From Nigrospora sphaerica (Eukaryota > Ascomycota > Sordariomycetes > Amphisphaeriales > Apiosporaceae): DNA of 64,000 bases. Under the pieces are notes generated by a model that searched no databases, was not told the DNA's origin, and saw only the letters and a program-made list of their open reading frames with translations. A program made the translations under genes and the position numbers. Where the stretch lies: the NCBI GenBank assembly GCA_018287875.1, contig JAGVVL010000002.1, forward strand, positions 2,914,001-2,978,000, written 5' to 3'. Shown piece by piece: positions 1 to 11,091 of the stretch (positions within the stretch are counted from its first letter, which is position 1; each line of letters starts with the position of its first letter).

Positions 1-336
1 GGAAGTACTCATATGATGCGCCTAGGTACGCAATGTGGGCTTCCCCAAGCGGCCCAGCACAGCCACATTGGCGCTTTCGGCAGTGGTAAAGGTGGGCAGG
101 GCAGGGCAGGTGGGCAGGCAAGGACGGGTGAGCAGGTGAGCAGGTGAGCAGATAGGCGGCTAGCAGGCACCCATTTGCCATCGAGGTTTGGATGATGAGT
201 CCCATATGTCGGCTCGGCTCCAGGAGCTCGACTTGGTTTTCCACCCACCTTTCCTTCTCACTACAACAACGGCACTCTCCAGTCGCATATCATCAGCAGT
301 CCCGTCTCATACTCTCTTGTTATAACAGGTCACGCC
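1..336. other. Intergenic, PMP3 upstream region
   Basis: No coding region is supported. It contains a short G-rich tandem repeat (about 90-152, units like gagcaggt repeated three times) and a pyrimidine-rich stretch before the PMP3 start, as expected of a 5' leader. Confidence 0.6.
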
Positions 337-964
337 ATGTGCTCTTCCGACGTATTCCTGGGCTTTTTAGCCATCATCTTCCCCCCTCTGCCTGGTACGT
401 CATCGCAGCCTCCCCGCGCACCGGCCCCGTTCAGCGACGTGAGGGCGAGCGGACGATTTGCGCAGGTTACTGACTCTCCGGGACAGTCTGGGTCAAGCGC
501 GGCATCTGCTCCGCCGACTCCATCATCAACATCCTGCTCTGCATGCTGGGCTTCGTAAGCTCCCGCCCCCATCGGCCAGGGCGCCCTGGACAATCTCGCT
601 GACACACAGGTCCACCCAGGTTCCGGGTCTTCTGCACGCTTGGTACATAATCGCCAAGTTCCCCGATGATGCCTACGACTACCACAACGTGCCCCAGGAC
701 GCCGAGGGCGGCCGCGTGACGTACGTCTATGTTCAGAACGACGGGCGCCAAGTGCACCAGCCGCCTCGTCCGCAGGCGCAGCCCCAGTACAAGCAGCAAC
801 AGCACCAGCAGCACCAGCCCCAGCAGCAGGGCAGAATGGACTATGGCGCAACCAACGGCAACAACTCGGCCGAGGCCGGTGGTAGCTCTCAAGCCGGTGC
901 CAGAGCGCCGCCCACCTACGCAGAGGCTGTCCAGGGCGATCACAAGATCCAAACTCGTGATTAG
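337..964 (+). CDS. PMP3: Pmp3/SNA-family plasma-membrane proteolipid
   Basis: Three exons: 337-394, 487-554 and 620-964, giving 156 residues. Joining them restores the Pmp3 (UPF0057) core: FLGFLAIIFPPLPVWVKRG, then ICSADSIINILLCMLGFVPG, then LLHAWYIIAKFP. It has two membrane-spanning segments with the family's PxxVWVKRG linker. The family consists of small plasma-membrane proteins that affect membrane potential and salt or stress tolerance. Yeast Pmp3 is about 55 residues; this one adds a hydrophilic tail of about 100 residues rich in Gln, Pro and Gly (QQQHQQHQPQQQ), probably cytosolic or disordered. Such tails occur in other filamentous fungi. Both introns are short (92 and 65 bases). The family assignment is secure; the function of the tail is unknown. 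Confidence 0.93.
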
Positions 965-1882
965 ATTGCGCGCGTTGCCCCCACTTCCCGTGGAGACGCG
1001 CTCGTCGAGAGATGGCCTGTCGACGCCAGGCGGTGCTCAGTCAAAGCCCCGAGGGTTCATGTCTGTCTGTTGCGAGCGGGTGCCCTGCCCTGGGAGTTTT
1101 GCGGTGTTGGTTGGACGCCATCCATGTTTCTCTCGCCACTATACACGAGTACTTAGGTAGGCCACTTAATTACATGTAATTTACGCATCCGGTAGAATTG
1201 CGCGCTGTTCGCGCGACAGTTTCTTGACTCACACCGTTGAGCCCATGTGATACCGTATTCAGTGATGCTCTTTCGGATTGACCATCGTCATGTGGGGTTG
1301 TGGCTTGAATGGGCGGCAACGCATCTTTTGGTTCCAGTCTGGATTTGCAGAGGTTGTACGGTAGTAAAGCATTGCTGCCAAATAAAAGGCATGCGAATCC
1401 GACTGCTGAATTTTCACCCTTGAGATAAGTGTCTCTCTTTTCTCGGGAATTTTTTGAGTCATGGACTATGGTTGAGGCGATATGGTCAGCTGGTCACGTT
1501 CCTGGGACCCCCATCCATTTACACCTAATGCCCGCCTCTAAAAAAAACTATGGGACCCGCCAACCCCAAGCCCAGAGCCCCAGAGCTGGAGAACTGCCTT
1601 AACTTTGGATGTACCTGCGCGTCGTTCGCCATCCATATCTGATAAAGCTTCCTTCGCTTCCAACTTCCTACGTCAGATCCACCGTCTGATCTCTTCAAAT
1701 CTCTTCCTATCAATGGAGTAGATATCCCCGCGATACTCGGAAGCGACGAACCCATCCACGTCCACGTCCACGTCCACGTGCACGCCGACGCCCTCGCCGA
1801 CGCCTTCGCCCTCACCCTCACACTCGCTTTCGCCGACGTCAACGTCCTGCGGGACACGACTCCGCATCGCACGACCGCCACC
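965..1882. other. Intergenic, PMP3 to PRP22
   Basis: No coding region is supported. A short hexamer repeat (cacgtc units, about 1755-1780) lies in the PRP22 leader. The frame is open upstream of the PRP22 ATG, but only through non-ATG codons. Confidence 0.6.
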
Positions 1883-4800
1883 ATGGATGACTTCGAACAG
1901 CTTGAGCTGCTGTCTCTGGTCTCCAAGGTAACGTCGGAGCTGCAGAACCACTTGGGCATCGCTGAGGAAAAAGCGCTCGCCGAGTTCATCATCGTCCAGC
2001 GACTCGAGAGCGCCGACCGCGATGAGTTCCAAAAGAAGCTGGCCGGCATGGGAGGCTCCAAGTGGCCTGAGAGTTTGTTTGACAGCATCGACCACCTGGT
2101 GCGAACCATGCATCCCCGGTTCAAAAACGGCAACAGGAACGGCGCCGGTTCCTCGGGCGGCCAGCCGGCTGGCCGGTCTATGGAGGAGAAGAAGAAACTG
2201 TTCACAGGGCTTGCCATGCCGGACAAAGAGGTGGCCGCCGACGCCGATGATGGCGATGCGATAGACGATACCTTGGCCCTGCTCGAGGGTCTGGAGCCCA
2301 AGACGCGTGCCGCCGACAGACCCCGGAAGCGCAGTCGCAGTCCAGAGGACGTGGATGGAGGCATGGATTCTCGGCGTCACCACAAGGACAGGTCCCGCTC
2401 GCCGAGGCGAAGGAAACACTATGACGATGGCGACGACGACGAATACCACGGATCACGACGAAGTGGCAAGGACCACGAATCGCGACGTCACCGTAAGGAC
2501 CGGCACGGTTCGCGCTCGCCCAGGCGCCGGAGACGCGACCGCGACGATTACGACAAATTCCGCCATGCGCCCGAGCCCGAGGTGGATGACCAGCCCGTTT
2601 TACACAAAGTGTACGGTGGCCATGTCACGGGCATCAAGGACTTTGGCGCCTTCGTCAATCTACACGGAGTCCGCGGCAAGGTGGACGGCATGGTGCACAT
2701 TTCGCAGCTTGTGGACGGTCAACGAGTCAACCACCCCTCCGATCTCCTTACTCGAGGTCAGGAAGTCAAGGTCAAGGTTACTAAAATCGAAGGGGGCCGC
2801 ATAGGACTGTCCATGAAAGAAGTCGACCAGGAAACAGGCCTGGATCTGGCGCCTCAGGTTCGAATCACATCGGGCGCCAATACGGAAGCACTCGGGGGTC
2901 GGGGCAGAGGAGGTTTCTCTACCGTGGACGATGGCAACGCTGCCGCGTTGGCGGAATATGCCGCCCAACCTCGTCGACAGAAAAAGCGGATGACGTCGCC
3001 AGAGCGCTGGGAGATCCGGCAACTGATTGCCTCGGGCGTCGCCAAGGCCTCAGACTACCCCGACCTCGAGGAGGACTATAATGCCACCTTGAGAGGCGAG
3101 AGCGGCATGGAGCTAGAGGAAGACATCGACATCGAAGTTCGTGAAGAGGAGCCTCCCTTCCTGGTCGGCCAGACGAAGCAGTCGCTCGAGCTCTCGCCCA
3201 TCCGCGTGGTGAAAGCGCCGGATGGCTCGCTGAACCGTGCGGCCATGTCGGGTACGAACCTGGCCAAGGAGCGGAAAGAAATGCGAAAGGATGAAGCGCA
3301 AGCGTCCGAGGCCGAGAACAAGCCGGACCTATCCACCCAATGGAACGACCCCATGGCGAACCCAGATCAAAGACAATTCGCCAGCGACCTGCGGAATGCC
3401 AAGATGATTGCCCCCAAGCCTGAGGATGAACCTGAATGGAAACGCGCTGCCAGGAGTGAGCCGATGGGCAGGCGCACGACGCTGCCGATCAAGGAGCAGC
3501 GGGAGACTCTTCCCGTCTTCCAGTTCCGAAACGCCCTGATCAAGGCCGTCAAGGAGAACCAGTTTCTCATTGTTGTGGGCGAGACCGGCTCGGGAAAAAC
3601 CACCCAACTTACCCAGTATCTGGCCGAGGCCGGGTTCGCGAACAGTGGCATGATCGGCTGTACGCAGCCACGAAGAGTCGCTGCCATGTCGGTCGCCAAG
3701 CGCGTGGCCGAGGAGGTTGGCTGTCAACTGGGCGAGGAAGTTGGCTACACGATTCGGTTCGAAGACATCACTAGCCCCTCGACCAAGATCAAGTATATGA
3801 CGGACGGCATGCTCCAACGAGAGATTTTGATGGATCCCGAGTTGAAACGGTACTCTGTCATCATCCTGGACGAGGCCCACGAGCGGACCATCGCAACAGA
3901 CGTCTTGTTCGCCTTGTTGAAGAAGACATGCAAACATCGCCCAGACCTGCGAGTTATTTCGACAAGTGCCACTCTGGATGCGGACAAATTCTCCTCCTAC
4001 TTCAACGAGTGTCCCATCTTCACGATCCCAGGACGCACGTTCCCCGTGGAGATTCTGTACTCGAGAGAGCCCGAGTCCGATTACCTGGACGCGGCACTGG
4101 TCACCGTCATGCAGATTCACCTGACCGAACCCCAGGGAGATATCCTTGTGTTTCTGACGGGCCAGGAAGAAATTGACACGTCGTGCGAGATCCTTCATGA
4201 GCGTATGAAGGCACTGGGGCCCAACGTGCCCAAACTCCATATCCTGCCTGTCTACTCGGCTCTGCCTAACGAGCAGCAGAGCCGCATTTTCGACCCAGCG
4301 CCACCAGGGGAGAGAAAGGTCGTCATCGCAACCAACATTGCCGAGACGTCCATCACCATCGACCACATTTACTACGTTGTCGACCCCGGTTTTGTCAAGC
4401 AAAACGCTTACGACCCGAAGCTCGGTATGGACGCCCTGATCGTGACGCCCATCTCGCAGGCACAGGCGAACCAGAGGGCGGGGCGGGCTGGACGTACCGG
4501 CCCAGGCAAGTGCTTCCGGCTCTACACGGAGCAAGCCTTCCAGACCGAAATGCTGCCGACGACGATTCCCGAGATCCAACGGCAAAACTTGGCCTATACG
4601 ATTCTGATGCTGAAGGCGCTGGGTATCAACGACCTCCTCAACTTTGACTTCATGGACCCTCCGCCAACCAACACGATGCTCACGGCTTTGGAGGAGCTCT
4701 TCGCGCTCGGGGCCCTGGACACGGAAGGCCTGTTGACTCGACTGGGCCGTAAGATGGCTGATTTCCCTATGGAGCCGTCCCTGGCCAAGGTGTTGATTGC

Positions 4801-5506
4801 CTCGGTCGAGCTGGGTTGTACCGAGGAGATGCTCAGCATCATTGCTATGCTCAATATCCCCACCGTTTTCTACCGGCCCAAGGAGAAACAACAGCAGGCG
4901 GATCAGAAGAAGGCCAAGTTCCACGACCCGTCGGGTGACCACCTGACGCTGCTCAACGTGTACAACGGCTGGAAAAACAGCGGCTCGTCCAATCCGTGGT
5001 GCTACGAGAATTTCATCCAGGCGCGCGCGATGCAGCGCGCCCGCAAGGTTCGGGACCAGTTGGTCCAAATCATGCAGCGTCATCGGCACCCCATCGTGTC
5101 GTGCCTCCGCGATACTTCGAAGGTGCGACGGGCCATGTGTGCCGGCTTCTTCCGGAACGCGGCGCGCAAGGACCCCCAGGAGGGCTACAAGACGCTCATC
5201 GAAGGCACGCCTGTCTACCTGCACCCCAGCTCGGCTCTGTTCGGGAAACAGGCGGAATGGGTCATCTACCACACGCTGGTCATGACGACGAAGGAGTACA
5301 TGCAAACGACGACGACGATAGAGCCCAAGTGGCTGGTGGAGGCGGCACCGACCTTCTTCAAGGTGGCCCCGAGCAACCAGCTGAGCAAGAGGAAGCAGGC
5401 CGAGAGGATCCAGCCCTTGTACAACAAGTACGCCACCGAGGACGACTGGCGACTGAGCGCGCAGCGTCGCGGAGGCAGATCCGGCGGTGGCGGTACCTGG
5501 GGTTAA
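1883..5506 (+). CDS. PRP22: Pre-mRNA-splicing DEAH-box ATPase Prp22 (DHX8)
   Basis: One uninterrupted frame of 1207 residues. I chose the ATG at 1883 because it lies in a strong context (gccaccATGG) and begins MDDFEQLELLSLV, the conserved N-terminal helical region of Prp22/DHX8; no ATG lies upstream in frame. Domains in order: N-terminal domain about 1-80; an Arg/Ser/Asp-rich stretch with RSRSP motifs about 140-225; an S1 RNA-binding domain about 237-318 (GGHVTGIKDFGAFV); then the DEAH helicase with Walker A GETGSGKTT near 566, DEAH near 663, SAT near 694 and QRAGRAGR near 862; then the winged-helix, ratchet and OB region. The S1 domain before the helicase identifies Prp22 rather than Prp2, Prp16 or Prp43. 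The protein releases spliced mRNA from the spliceosome in the nucleus. It converges with the acetyltransferase gene, 305 bases away. Confidence 0.97.
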   Translation: MDDFEQLELLSLVSKVTSELQNHLGIAEEKALAEFIIVQRLESADRDEFQKKLAGMGGSKWPESLFDSIDHLVRTMHPRFKNGNRNGAGSSGGQPAGRSMEEKKKLFTGLAMPDKEVAADADDGDAIDDTLALLEGLEPKTRAADRPRKRSRSPEDVDGGMDSRRHHKDRSRSPRRRKHYDDGDDDEYHGSRRSGKDHESRRHRKDRHGSRSPRRRRRDRDDYDKFRHAPEPEVDDQPVLHKVYGGHVTGIKDFGAFVNLHGVRGKVDGMVHISQLVDGQRVNHPSDLLTRGQEVKVKVTKIEGGRIGLSMKEVDQETGLDLAPQVRITSGANTEALGGRGRGGFSTVDDGNAAALAEYAAQPRRQKKRMTSPERWEIRQLIASGVAKASDYPDLEEDYNATLRGESGMELEEDIDIEVREEEPPFLVGQTKQSLELSPIRVVKAPDGSLNRAAMSGTNLAKERKEMRKDEAQASEAENKPDLSTQWNDPMANPDQRQFASDLRNAKMIAPKPEDEPEWKRAARSEPMGRRTTLPIKEQRETLPVFQFRNALIKAVKENQFLIVVGETGSGKTTQLTQYLAEAGFANSGMIGCTQPRRVAAMSVAKRVAEEVGCQLGEEVGYTIRFEDITSPSTKIKYMTDGMLQREILMDPELKRYSVIILDEAHERTIATDVLFALLKKTCKHRPDLRVISTSATLDADKFSSYFNECPIFTIPGRTFPVEILYSREPESDYLDAALVTVMQIHLTEPQGDILVFLTGQEEIDTSCEILHERMKALGPNVPKLHILPVYSALPNEQQSRIFDPAPPGERKVVIATNIAETSITIDHIYYVVDPGFVKQNAYDPKLGMDALIVTPISQAQANQRAGRAGRTGPGKCFRLYTEQAFQTEMLPTTIPEIQRQNLAYTILMLKALGINDLLNFDFMDPPPTNTMLTALEELFALGALDTEGLLTRLGRKMADFPMEPSLAKVLIASVELGCTEEMLSIIAMLNIPTVFYRPKEKQQQADQKKAKFHDPSGDHLTLLNVYNGWKNSGSSNPWCYENFIQARAMQRARKVRDQLVQIMQRHRHPIVSCLRDTSKVRRAMCAGFFRNAARKDPQEGYKTLIEGTPVYLHPSSALFGKQAEWVIYHTLVMTTKEYMQTTTTIEPKWLVEAAPTFFKVAPSNQLSKRKQAERIQPLYNKYATEDDWRLSAQRRGGRSGGGGTWG

Positions 5507-5811
5507 GCAAAGAAGGAATGGTTGCAAGAGGAGTAATGGGCAATTTCCCAAGAGCGACAGCATATAATTTAGTGGGTGGTATAGCAATGCCATGTGAGCG
5601 ACGCTTGTCAAGCCAGGGACTCTGCGGATGGCTTCATGATTTGTGAATGCAACCTTGTTCCAGACGGTGAGCATGATACCTGCGGATGCGGCCCGCTCTC
5701 TCTCCTCTTTACCCACGCCCTTGAAGCGGTGGAGAGGCAATTTGCCTTCTCATAAACCAACCACTCCCCCGGCGGCGCGATGAATAGGCACAACTGACCC
5801 CACGAAGGGTG
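5507..5811. other. Shared 3' region of PRP22 and the GNAT gene
   Basis: A short convergent intergenic stretch. No coding region is supported; it presumably carries both 3' ends. Confidence 0.55.
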
Positions 5812-6847
5812 TTACGTGAGCCCCACGCCGGCCTGAACGCCGTCGCTATACCGCACCACCATCCGTGCCTCGCCCACCACCTCCTCGTTCGGCCCCCGTT
5901 CCCGGACCGCCCCCGGGCCGCCGTCGCCCCCTCCCATGGGGTCCACCGGCGGCAGGACCGGCATCATGCGCGCCGGGCCCGCGGCGCCGGCCTCGCGCAC
6001 CCACACCTCCTCGTAGCCCGTAGGCGCGAAACCGAGCCTCGCGAACGCCCGCGCGCCCGCCTCCGTCGCCGTGAGGGCTGTATACGCCCGCGCGCCCCCC
6101 TTGTTTTCCCCTCACCACCCACCCCCCAAACCCCGCGGGCGCGCCCGAGGAGGAGGGGAGAGGGGTGGTAAGGGGAGAGGGGGGCCTCGTTGTCAGTTCC
6201 GGGAACGGTCCTCCGGGGGGAAAGGATCGGGGAGGGTGGAGGGAGGGCGGGATATGGAAAAGGGGGAGGGGACGAAGACAAGGAGAAACACGGTCCTTAC
6301 CCGAACACCCCAAAACTCTCCACCCCCGCGCCGCCGCGACGTCCAAGGCGTGCCGCAGGGCGCGAGCGGCGAGGCCGCGTCCGGCGCGCCGGGCGTCGTC
6401 GTCGGCGACGTCGAAGCGCTCGACGTGGAAGACGTGGAGGCCGACGCCGCCGCCGCCGCCGTCGTCGTCGTCGTCGGCGCCGGGGGAGCCCTCAGGGCCG
6501 GCCGCCGTGCGCAGGTCGGCGGGGACGACGGCGGGTTCGGCGAGGCGGCCGGCGAGCAGGGCGCGCCAGCGGCCGGCGCGCAGCGGCAGGGTGACGCTGG
6601 CGCCCAGGGCGACGGCGGCGCCGGGCCCGCCGTGGTAGAAGCAGACGGCCAGCGCCGGGCACGCGTCCGCCCAGGCCCGCAGCCGCGCCCACGGCAGCGC
6701 CGCCGGGTACATGGCCTCGTCGGCGGCCAGGACGGCGCGCAGCACGCCGTCGGGAATGGGCCCCGTGCTGACGGTGGTGCCCGCCGGGTCTGGCGACGAG
6801 GAGACCGGGGGCGGGGGCGTCGGGGCCCGCGGTGGTGGTGAGGGCAT
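5812..6847 (-). CDS. GNAT-family N-acetyltransferase domain protein
   Basis: Two exons on the minus strand: 6301-6847 and 5812-6077, 270 residues. The phase-1 join gives ARGWRVLGCS-ALTATEAGARAFARLGF, the usual C-terminal half of a GNAT fold (helix, then the ARLGF strand, then Tyr). The N-terminal part is Pro-rich; the middle carries an acidic, Gly-rich loop (ADDDDDGGGGG) between core strands. An acetyl-CoA-binding loop is likely around DDDARRAGRGLAARAL (RxxGxG/A type). Fungal GNATs of this class act on unknown small molecules or proteins, and I cannot name the substrate. The intron is unusually long for this window (223 bases) and purine-rich on the plus strand. The ATG at 6847 is the first that begins the conserved region. 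Confidence 0.75.
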
Positions 6848-7403
6848 GATGCGTGATGGAAGATTAAGGGAGGGCGAGGGCGAGGGCGAGGGACGAACAG
6901 GGGAGAGGGGGAGGGAGGTGTGGATGCTGTGGGCTGTAGCTATATGGGCTCGCACACAAGCTCCGACGGTTCGATAGTCAGGCGTCCCGATGATCCGGTG
7001 ACTATACGGGTTTGCGGCTGGGAACCAACACGCCGGTACGGATGGACTTTGGACAGTTGCCGAGAAAAAGCTGCGCCCATGTGGGGAACGCCTTCGCCCA
7101 TGCCGGTTGTCGCCTTACGGACGGACCCGGGACAGGGACACCGCGCGCAAGGGGAATTACCGACGAGAGGGCCGTCTACACCTACTAGATACGGCTGGGA
7201 GCGAAGCAGGTGTCCATTTACAAGGCATCTTGCAGTCACAGGGAGGAGGGTTGTCCCCAAAAAGCGCCATACCCGGGGCACCGCCCCTCATCACCACCTC
7301 TCGGGAGGCATGGCCGCGCGAGTTTCCGGGGGGATACTACGATTTGACAAGTCGGAATTGGAAAAAAAGGCTAGCAATGCTTCGAGACTGTCGTACACTC
7401 TGT
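6848..7403. other. Intergenic, GNAT promoter and SPO7-like 3' side
   Basis: No coding region is supported. Purine-rich sequence (gagggcgagggcgag units, about 6870-6910) lies directly upstream of the GNAT start. Confidence 0.55.
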
Positions 7404-8744
7404 CTACCGGGACGCCACACTGGACTGCGAGGGCTTCTTGCGCATCGAGCGCCGGACCCCTTCGGCACCCGAGCCTTCGCTGCCGGGGCTGCTCTCCTTG
7501 GACAGGGGCGAGGTGAACTCGGGCGTCAGGGACCGGCCGTCCATGCCGGGCCGTTTGGACCGCACCGAGCCCGACGTAAGGTTCTTCTTGCCGCGCTTGG
7601 CCGAGGCCGTGGACGCGTTGCTACCGCGCCGGCTCACCGGGGGGCCGCACTCATCCAGCTCGATCGTCGGCGTCGGGCTGCGCGACGAGCCGCCCGAGAC
7701 GCTACCCCGGCGGACGCTGCCGCTGCGCGTGCGCCGGTGTTCCTTGAGCACCGCCGAGTGCTGCCGATGAGGCAACGACTTGTCGGCCTCGCCCGGCGAC
7801 GAGGGCCCGTGTCGCTTCTCCTCGGCCGGGTGCCGCCGGCCGGGTAGCCACCAAAGCCACCGGCTCTGCTGTTTCGCGAGTTCCTGGTCGCGGATCTGCA
7901 GCTTCGTGCGGAGCAGGGCGCGGCGCTCGTTCTCCCGTTCCCAGTACTCGCTGCGGTAGACCTCCCAGTTTTCGCGAAAGTTGGGCGAGAAGGGCTTGGG
8001 CAGAAGCAGCAGCTTCACGTAGTCTCCGCCGGGGGCCAGGTCCTCCTCGTGGCCGCCCCGCTCCTCGTCGCTGCTGGCGAAGGGGAGCGGCGGATGTTCG
8101 TGGTGCGACAATTTCAGCTCCTTCTCGACCTCGCGCAGGATCGAGGGCTCGACGAAGCGGTACTGGCCCGAGGTGTGGGAGAAGGCGCCGTAGGTGAAGA
8201 AGAAGCCGACGGTCGAAACGATCTCAACCCACCACGAGCGCTTGACGACGAGCAGCTTGCAGTTGAAACCGCGGAGGCCGCGGTTCGTCACGGCGAACCA
8301 GCGGCGTGGCCAGCGGATGCCGCGCTCCCAGATGCCCGTGGCCCAGACCAGCAGGGCCGTGACGATGCCGGCCATGAAGCACACGCGCTCCGTCATGTCG
8401 ACGACCCAGTAGACGGAGCCGCCGACGCCGACGCCGTCCTCGCGCGGGGCGAAGAAGAGGGCGTAGCCGAAGCCCGTCAGCCAAACGCTGAGCAGGCCGA
8501 GGAAGAAGGTGTGCTTGCGGCGGCGGGTGCGCAGCTCGAGGTACTGGGCGCGCATCGAGGCCTCGAGCACCAGCATGTTGAGGTAGATCATGGACGGCGA
8601 GCTGGGCGTGTGGTTCAGCGGGTCGCCGGGCTTGAGGTTGTCCGAGCCGGCAATGGGACTCGGACCCGTCGGCGGGGAATGGGACATGGCCTCCATTTCG
8701 GGCGCGGGCGCGCCCTTGACGATGGAGTCGACCGAGTCGCCCAT
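7404..8744 (-). CDS. SPO7: Spo7-like regulatory subunit of the Nem1-Spo7 phosphatase
   Basis: A single exon of 446 residues. After a Pro-rich N-terminus comes the conserved Spo7 block PSMIYLNMLVLEASMRAQYL (about 50-69), then hydrophobic segments at about 78-98 and 121-139 and a third at about 172-188. Next are the motifs FRENWEVYRSEYWERENERR and a basic, Ser-rich C-terminal tail (about 330-446). In yeast, Spo7 pairs with the phosphatase Nem1 at the nuclear/ER membrane; together they dephosphorylate and activate the lipin Pah1, setting the balance between phospholipid and triacylglycerol synthesis. Filamentous-fungal versions are longer than yeast Spo7 (259 residues), as here. The extended tail is the least conserved part. 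I see no intron. Confidence 0.88.
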   Translation of the reverse strand: MGDSVDSIVKGAPAPEMEAMSHSPPTGPSPIAGSDNLKPGDPLNHTPSSPSMIYLNMLVLEASMRAQYLELRTRRRKHTFFLGLLSVWLTGFGYALFFAPREDGVGVGGSVYWVVDMTERVCFMAGIVTALLVWATGIWERGIRWPRRWFAVTNRGLRGFNCKLLVVKRSWWVEIVSTVGFFFTYGAFSHTSGQYRFVEPSILREVEKELKLSHHEHPPLPFASSDEERGGHEEDLAPGGDYVKLLLLPKPFSPNFRENWEVYRSEYWERENERRALLRTKLQIRDQELAKQQSRWLWWLPGRRHPAEEKRHGPSSPGEADKSLPHRQHSAVLKEHRRTRSGSVRRGSVSGGSSRSPTPTIELDECGPPVSRRGSNASTASAKRGKKNLTSGSVRSKRPGMDGRSLTPEFTSPLSKESSPGSEGSGAEGVRRSMRKKPSQSSVASR

Positions 8745-11091
8745 GGTGGTGCTTGGCGGCGGAAGAGGCCCAAAACGGGGTGTTGCTCGAGGGAGGGAGA
8801 GGAAGAAGAGGATGGGTGTTGGGTGGATAGGTAGGGATGCGATGACGAGCAGCAGCGGCCCCCCCCCACGGGTTCGTGTGATGGGCGGTGGTGTCGTATC
8901 GTATCGCGATGGGCGGTCGGCGGCGTCGTGGGCGGGATTCCCGGTTCCCTCGTCGCCCCGGGGACACAGAGGGCGTCGTGGTCGCGGTCACCCGATCAGG
9001 AGGGCCGTTCGTGGTCACCCGATCAAAAGGGCGGTGGGCGAGTTCTCGTTCGACAGCTCGTCTCCCCCCCAGCAGCTTCGTCGTCCTAGCTAGACTTGAG
9101 GTACAACCTTCACCTCACCCCATTCGATGGATGATGGGAAAAAGGCGGGCGAGCGGTGCGGAAACGGCAATGCCCCCAATTATTTTTCAAGAGCGCCGGG
9201 GCCAGTTCTGGGTCACAGTAGTTGGACCCCCCCCCATCGGCCCCCTCCTCTCCCCGTCCCTTAGCTTTTTCCCTCGGTACGGCTGGGGTCATAATCTCCA
9301 TCCCAATAGATCTCCATCTACCCTTCCGTGGATGTATATAAGGAGGTATCTGTGCCTTATTTTATTCATCTACTTCTGTGACTGATGGAGGAGAGATGGG
9401 CGCCCGAGCGGTCCACTACATGGAGGTACATTCGTCGCAAGGATGCATCGCTGGAGCCTTTTGTAGGTACAGCGCAGCGAGACCATGTACTCCTCGGTAG
9501 GGGCGGGCAGTTAGAGTAAGCGGCTCGGGCGGTTGTGCGAATCCCCGCCACTTGGCAAGTAGCGACCGCTGTAGGGGTTCCTTCCCTCCGTCTTCGGGTC
9601 TAGCCGTGAAAGAGTGGTCTCCATACCTCATTAGTTGATGTCCCCATACTCACTTCATGGAGCACTCGTGTGAGTACATGTACTTTATGTACTTGGGTTA
9701 ACCTGTAGTCTGAGTATCAACTTTGTACTTTCCATACACGCGTATTGTGCGGTTGTATTTATCTGCCCATATCGTCATGGGAGCGAAGGCCACCGCAAGT
9801 TGAAAAGTCAATGCCTCGCTAACCGCCCTGACAATATGACGGACCGTACTTACACAGTGCTTCGCCAATTCATCGGTGCGAGCTCCCTTAGTCCCGGCCC
9901 TCCGATAACAACTGAATTCAACCTCGCATTGGCCTTCGACGGGATCAATACCACCAGTACCGGTAATATTGAAACCCGGTCAAGAAGCCGTTAAAGCTGT
10001 TACGCATTAGCCAGTGCCAATTTTCGGCACGTTGAGGACCTGCCGTCTCACGTATGTGCCGACGACATGGGTCTCCCCGTCCTACGACCGCCGCATCCCG
10101 TGCTGACGCACCGCCCCGACGCGGCAGTAGATACATGTCGGTACAGGTCGCCGGCATGATAGGAAGGACACGCCAGAACCGCGGCGTTCTGTAGTTATGC
10201 CATCTGGCACAAAAGGCACAAGACAGTCCCTGGTGAGGAACGGGCACGACCCCGTTGTCCCTACACGCCACGTTTTGATTTTCTCTCCCGTGCTACCAAG
10301 GCATGCCGCCCGCTTAGGAACTCGCTGAGATTCTTACCTTCGAGAATCCCAGTGCCGATTTTCGCCTCCCGCCCACCGTTGGGCATCATCGCGCCTCTTC
10401 CGCAACGCCACCGCCTACCCAGTCCTACCGGCGACGACTCCTGCCTGGCTTCCATCCGTCCAGGAGAATGGGGTATACCATAGAGTATGCTCCGGACTCC
10501 GTTCTTGCGAGCACGATACGCCGAGACCAACCCGGGGTCGGGACACGGCGGGCCCACAGGGGCTTTTCTGTCCTGATGGAGATGGTGCACCAAAGTGACG
10601 CTGCTAGCCTGCCAGCTTTCGTCTTTACCGGAGCATAGCCCAATTCGAAACGATAGGTCGCAGAGAGGGGTTGGAAACGAAGAACGAAGGTGATCAAATC
10701 AAGCATGAAGAGCCGAGACCGGGTTCCCCTTATTAGATAAAATTCTACTACTACTCCTGGAGTTCCTACAAGAAACGTATCTGCCTGCCGGCATTCATCA
10801 CATCGCGCGGTATGCTAACAGCGTCTCCGATGCGACTCTAATCGCCCGCATATATAATCCCTTTGCGGCCCGCGCCGCGCCCCTCGCATGAACAGCCTCG
10901 TTGCCGATAACACAGGCCTTTAGCACAGACGACACCCGAGGGGCGATATCTTGCGGTACCGAACTCCCTCGCCCTTGCCGCGTCCGAAAATCCAAAATGA
11001 AAATACTAGGTGTCTCGGAAACGCCGTCTAAAACGCCTTGCGTGCCCCTCGTTCTCTCTTCCATGGCGAGTCCCCGAACCGCGGCGACGCG
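8745..11091. other. Gene-free region, 2.3 kb
   Basis: I find no frame with protein-like composition on either strand. It holds homopolymer C tracts (near 8860 and 9230), a TATA-like tatataag near 9334, and several tacttgg/gtacatgtac-type AT-rich motifs around 9655-9740. The part nearest 8745 is the SPO7-like promoter and leader; the part nearest 11091 is the hydrolase 3' region. Confidence 0.55.

Noticed and set aside
3329..5740. An 803-residue open frame on the strand opposite PRP22
   Set aside because: It mirrors the GC-rich codon bias of PRP22, has no family motif, and its length follows from scarce stop codons in that frame.
7107..7847. A 246-residue plus-strand frame overlapping the 3' part of the SPO7-like gene
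   Set aside because: It runs antisense through a confirmed gene, is Arg/Ala-rich and shows no conserved domain.
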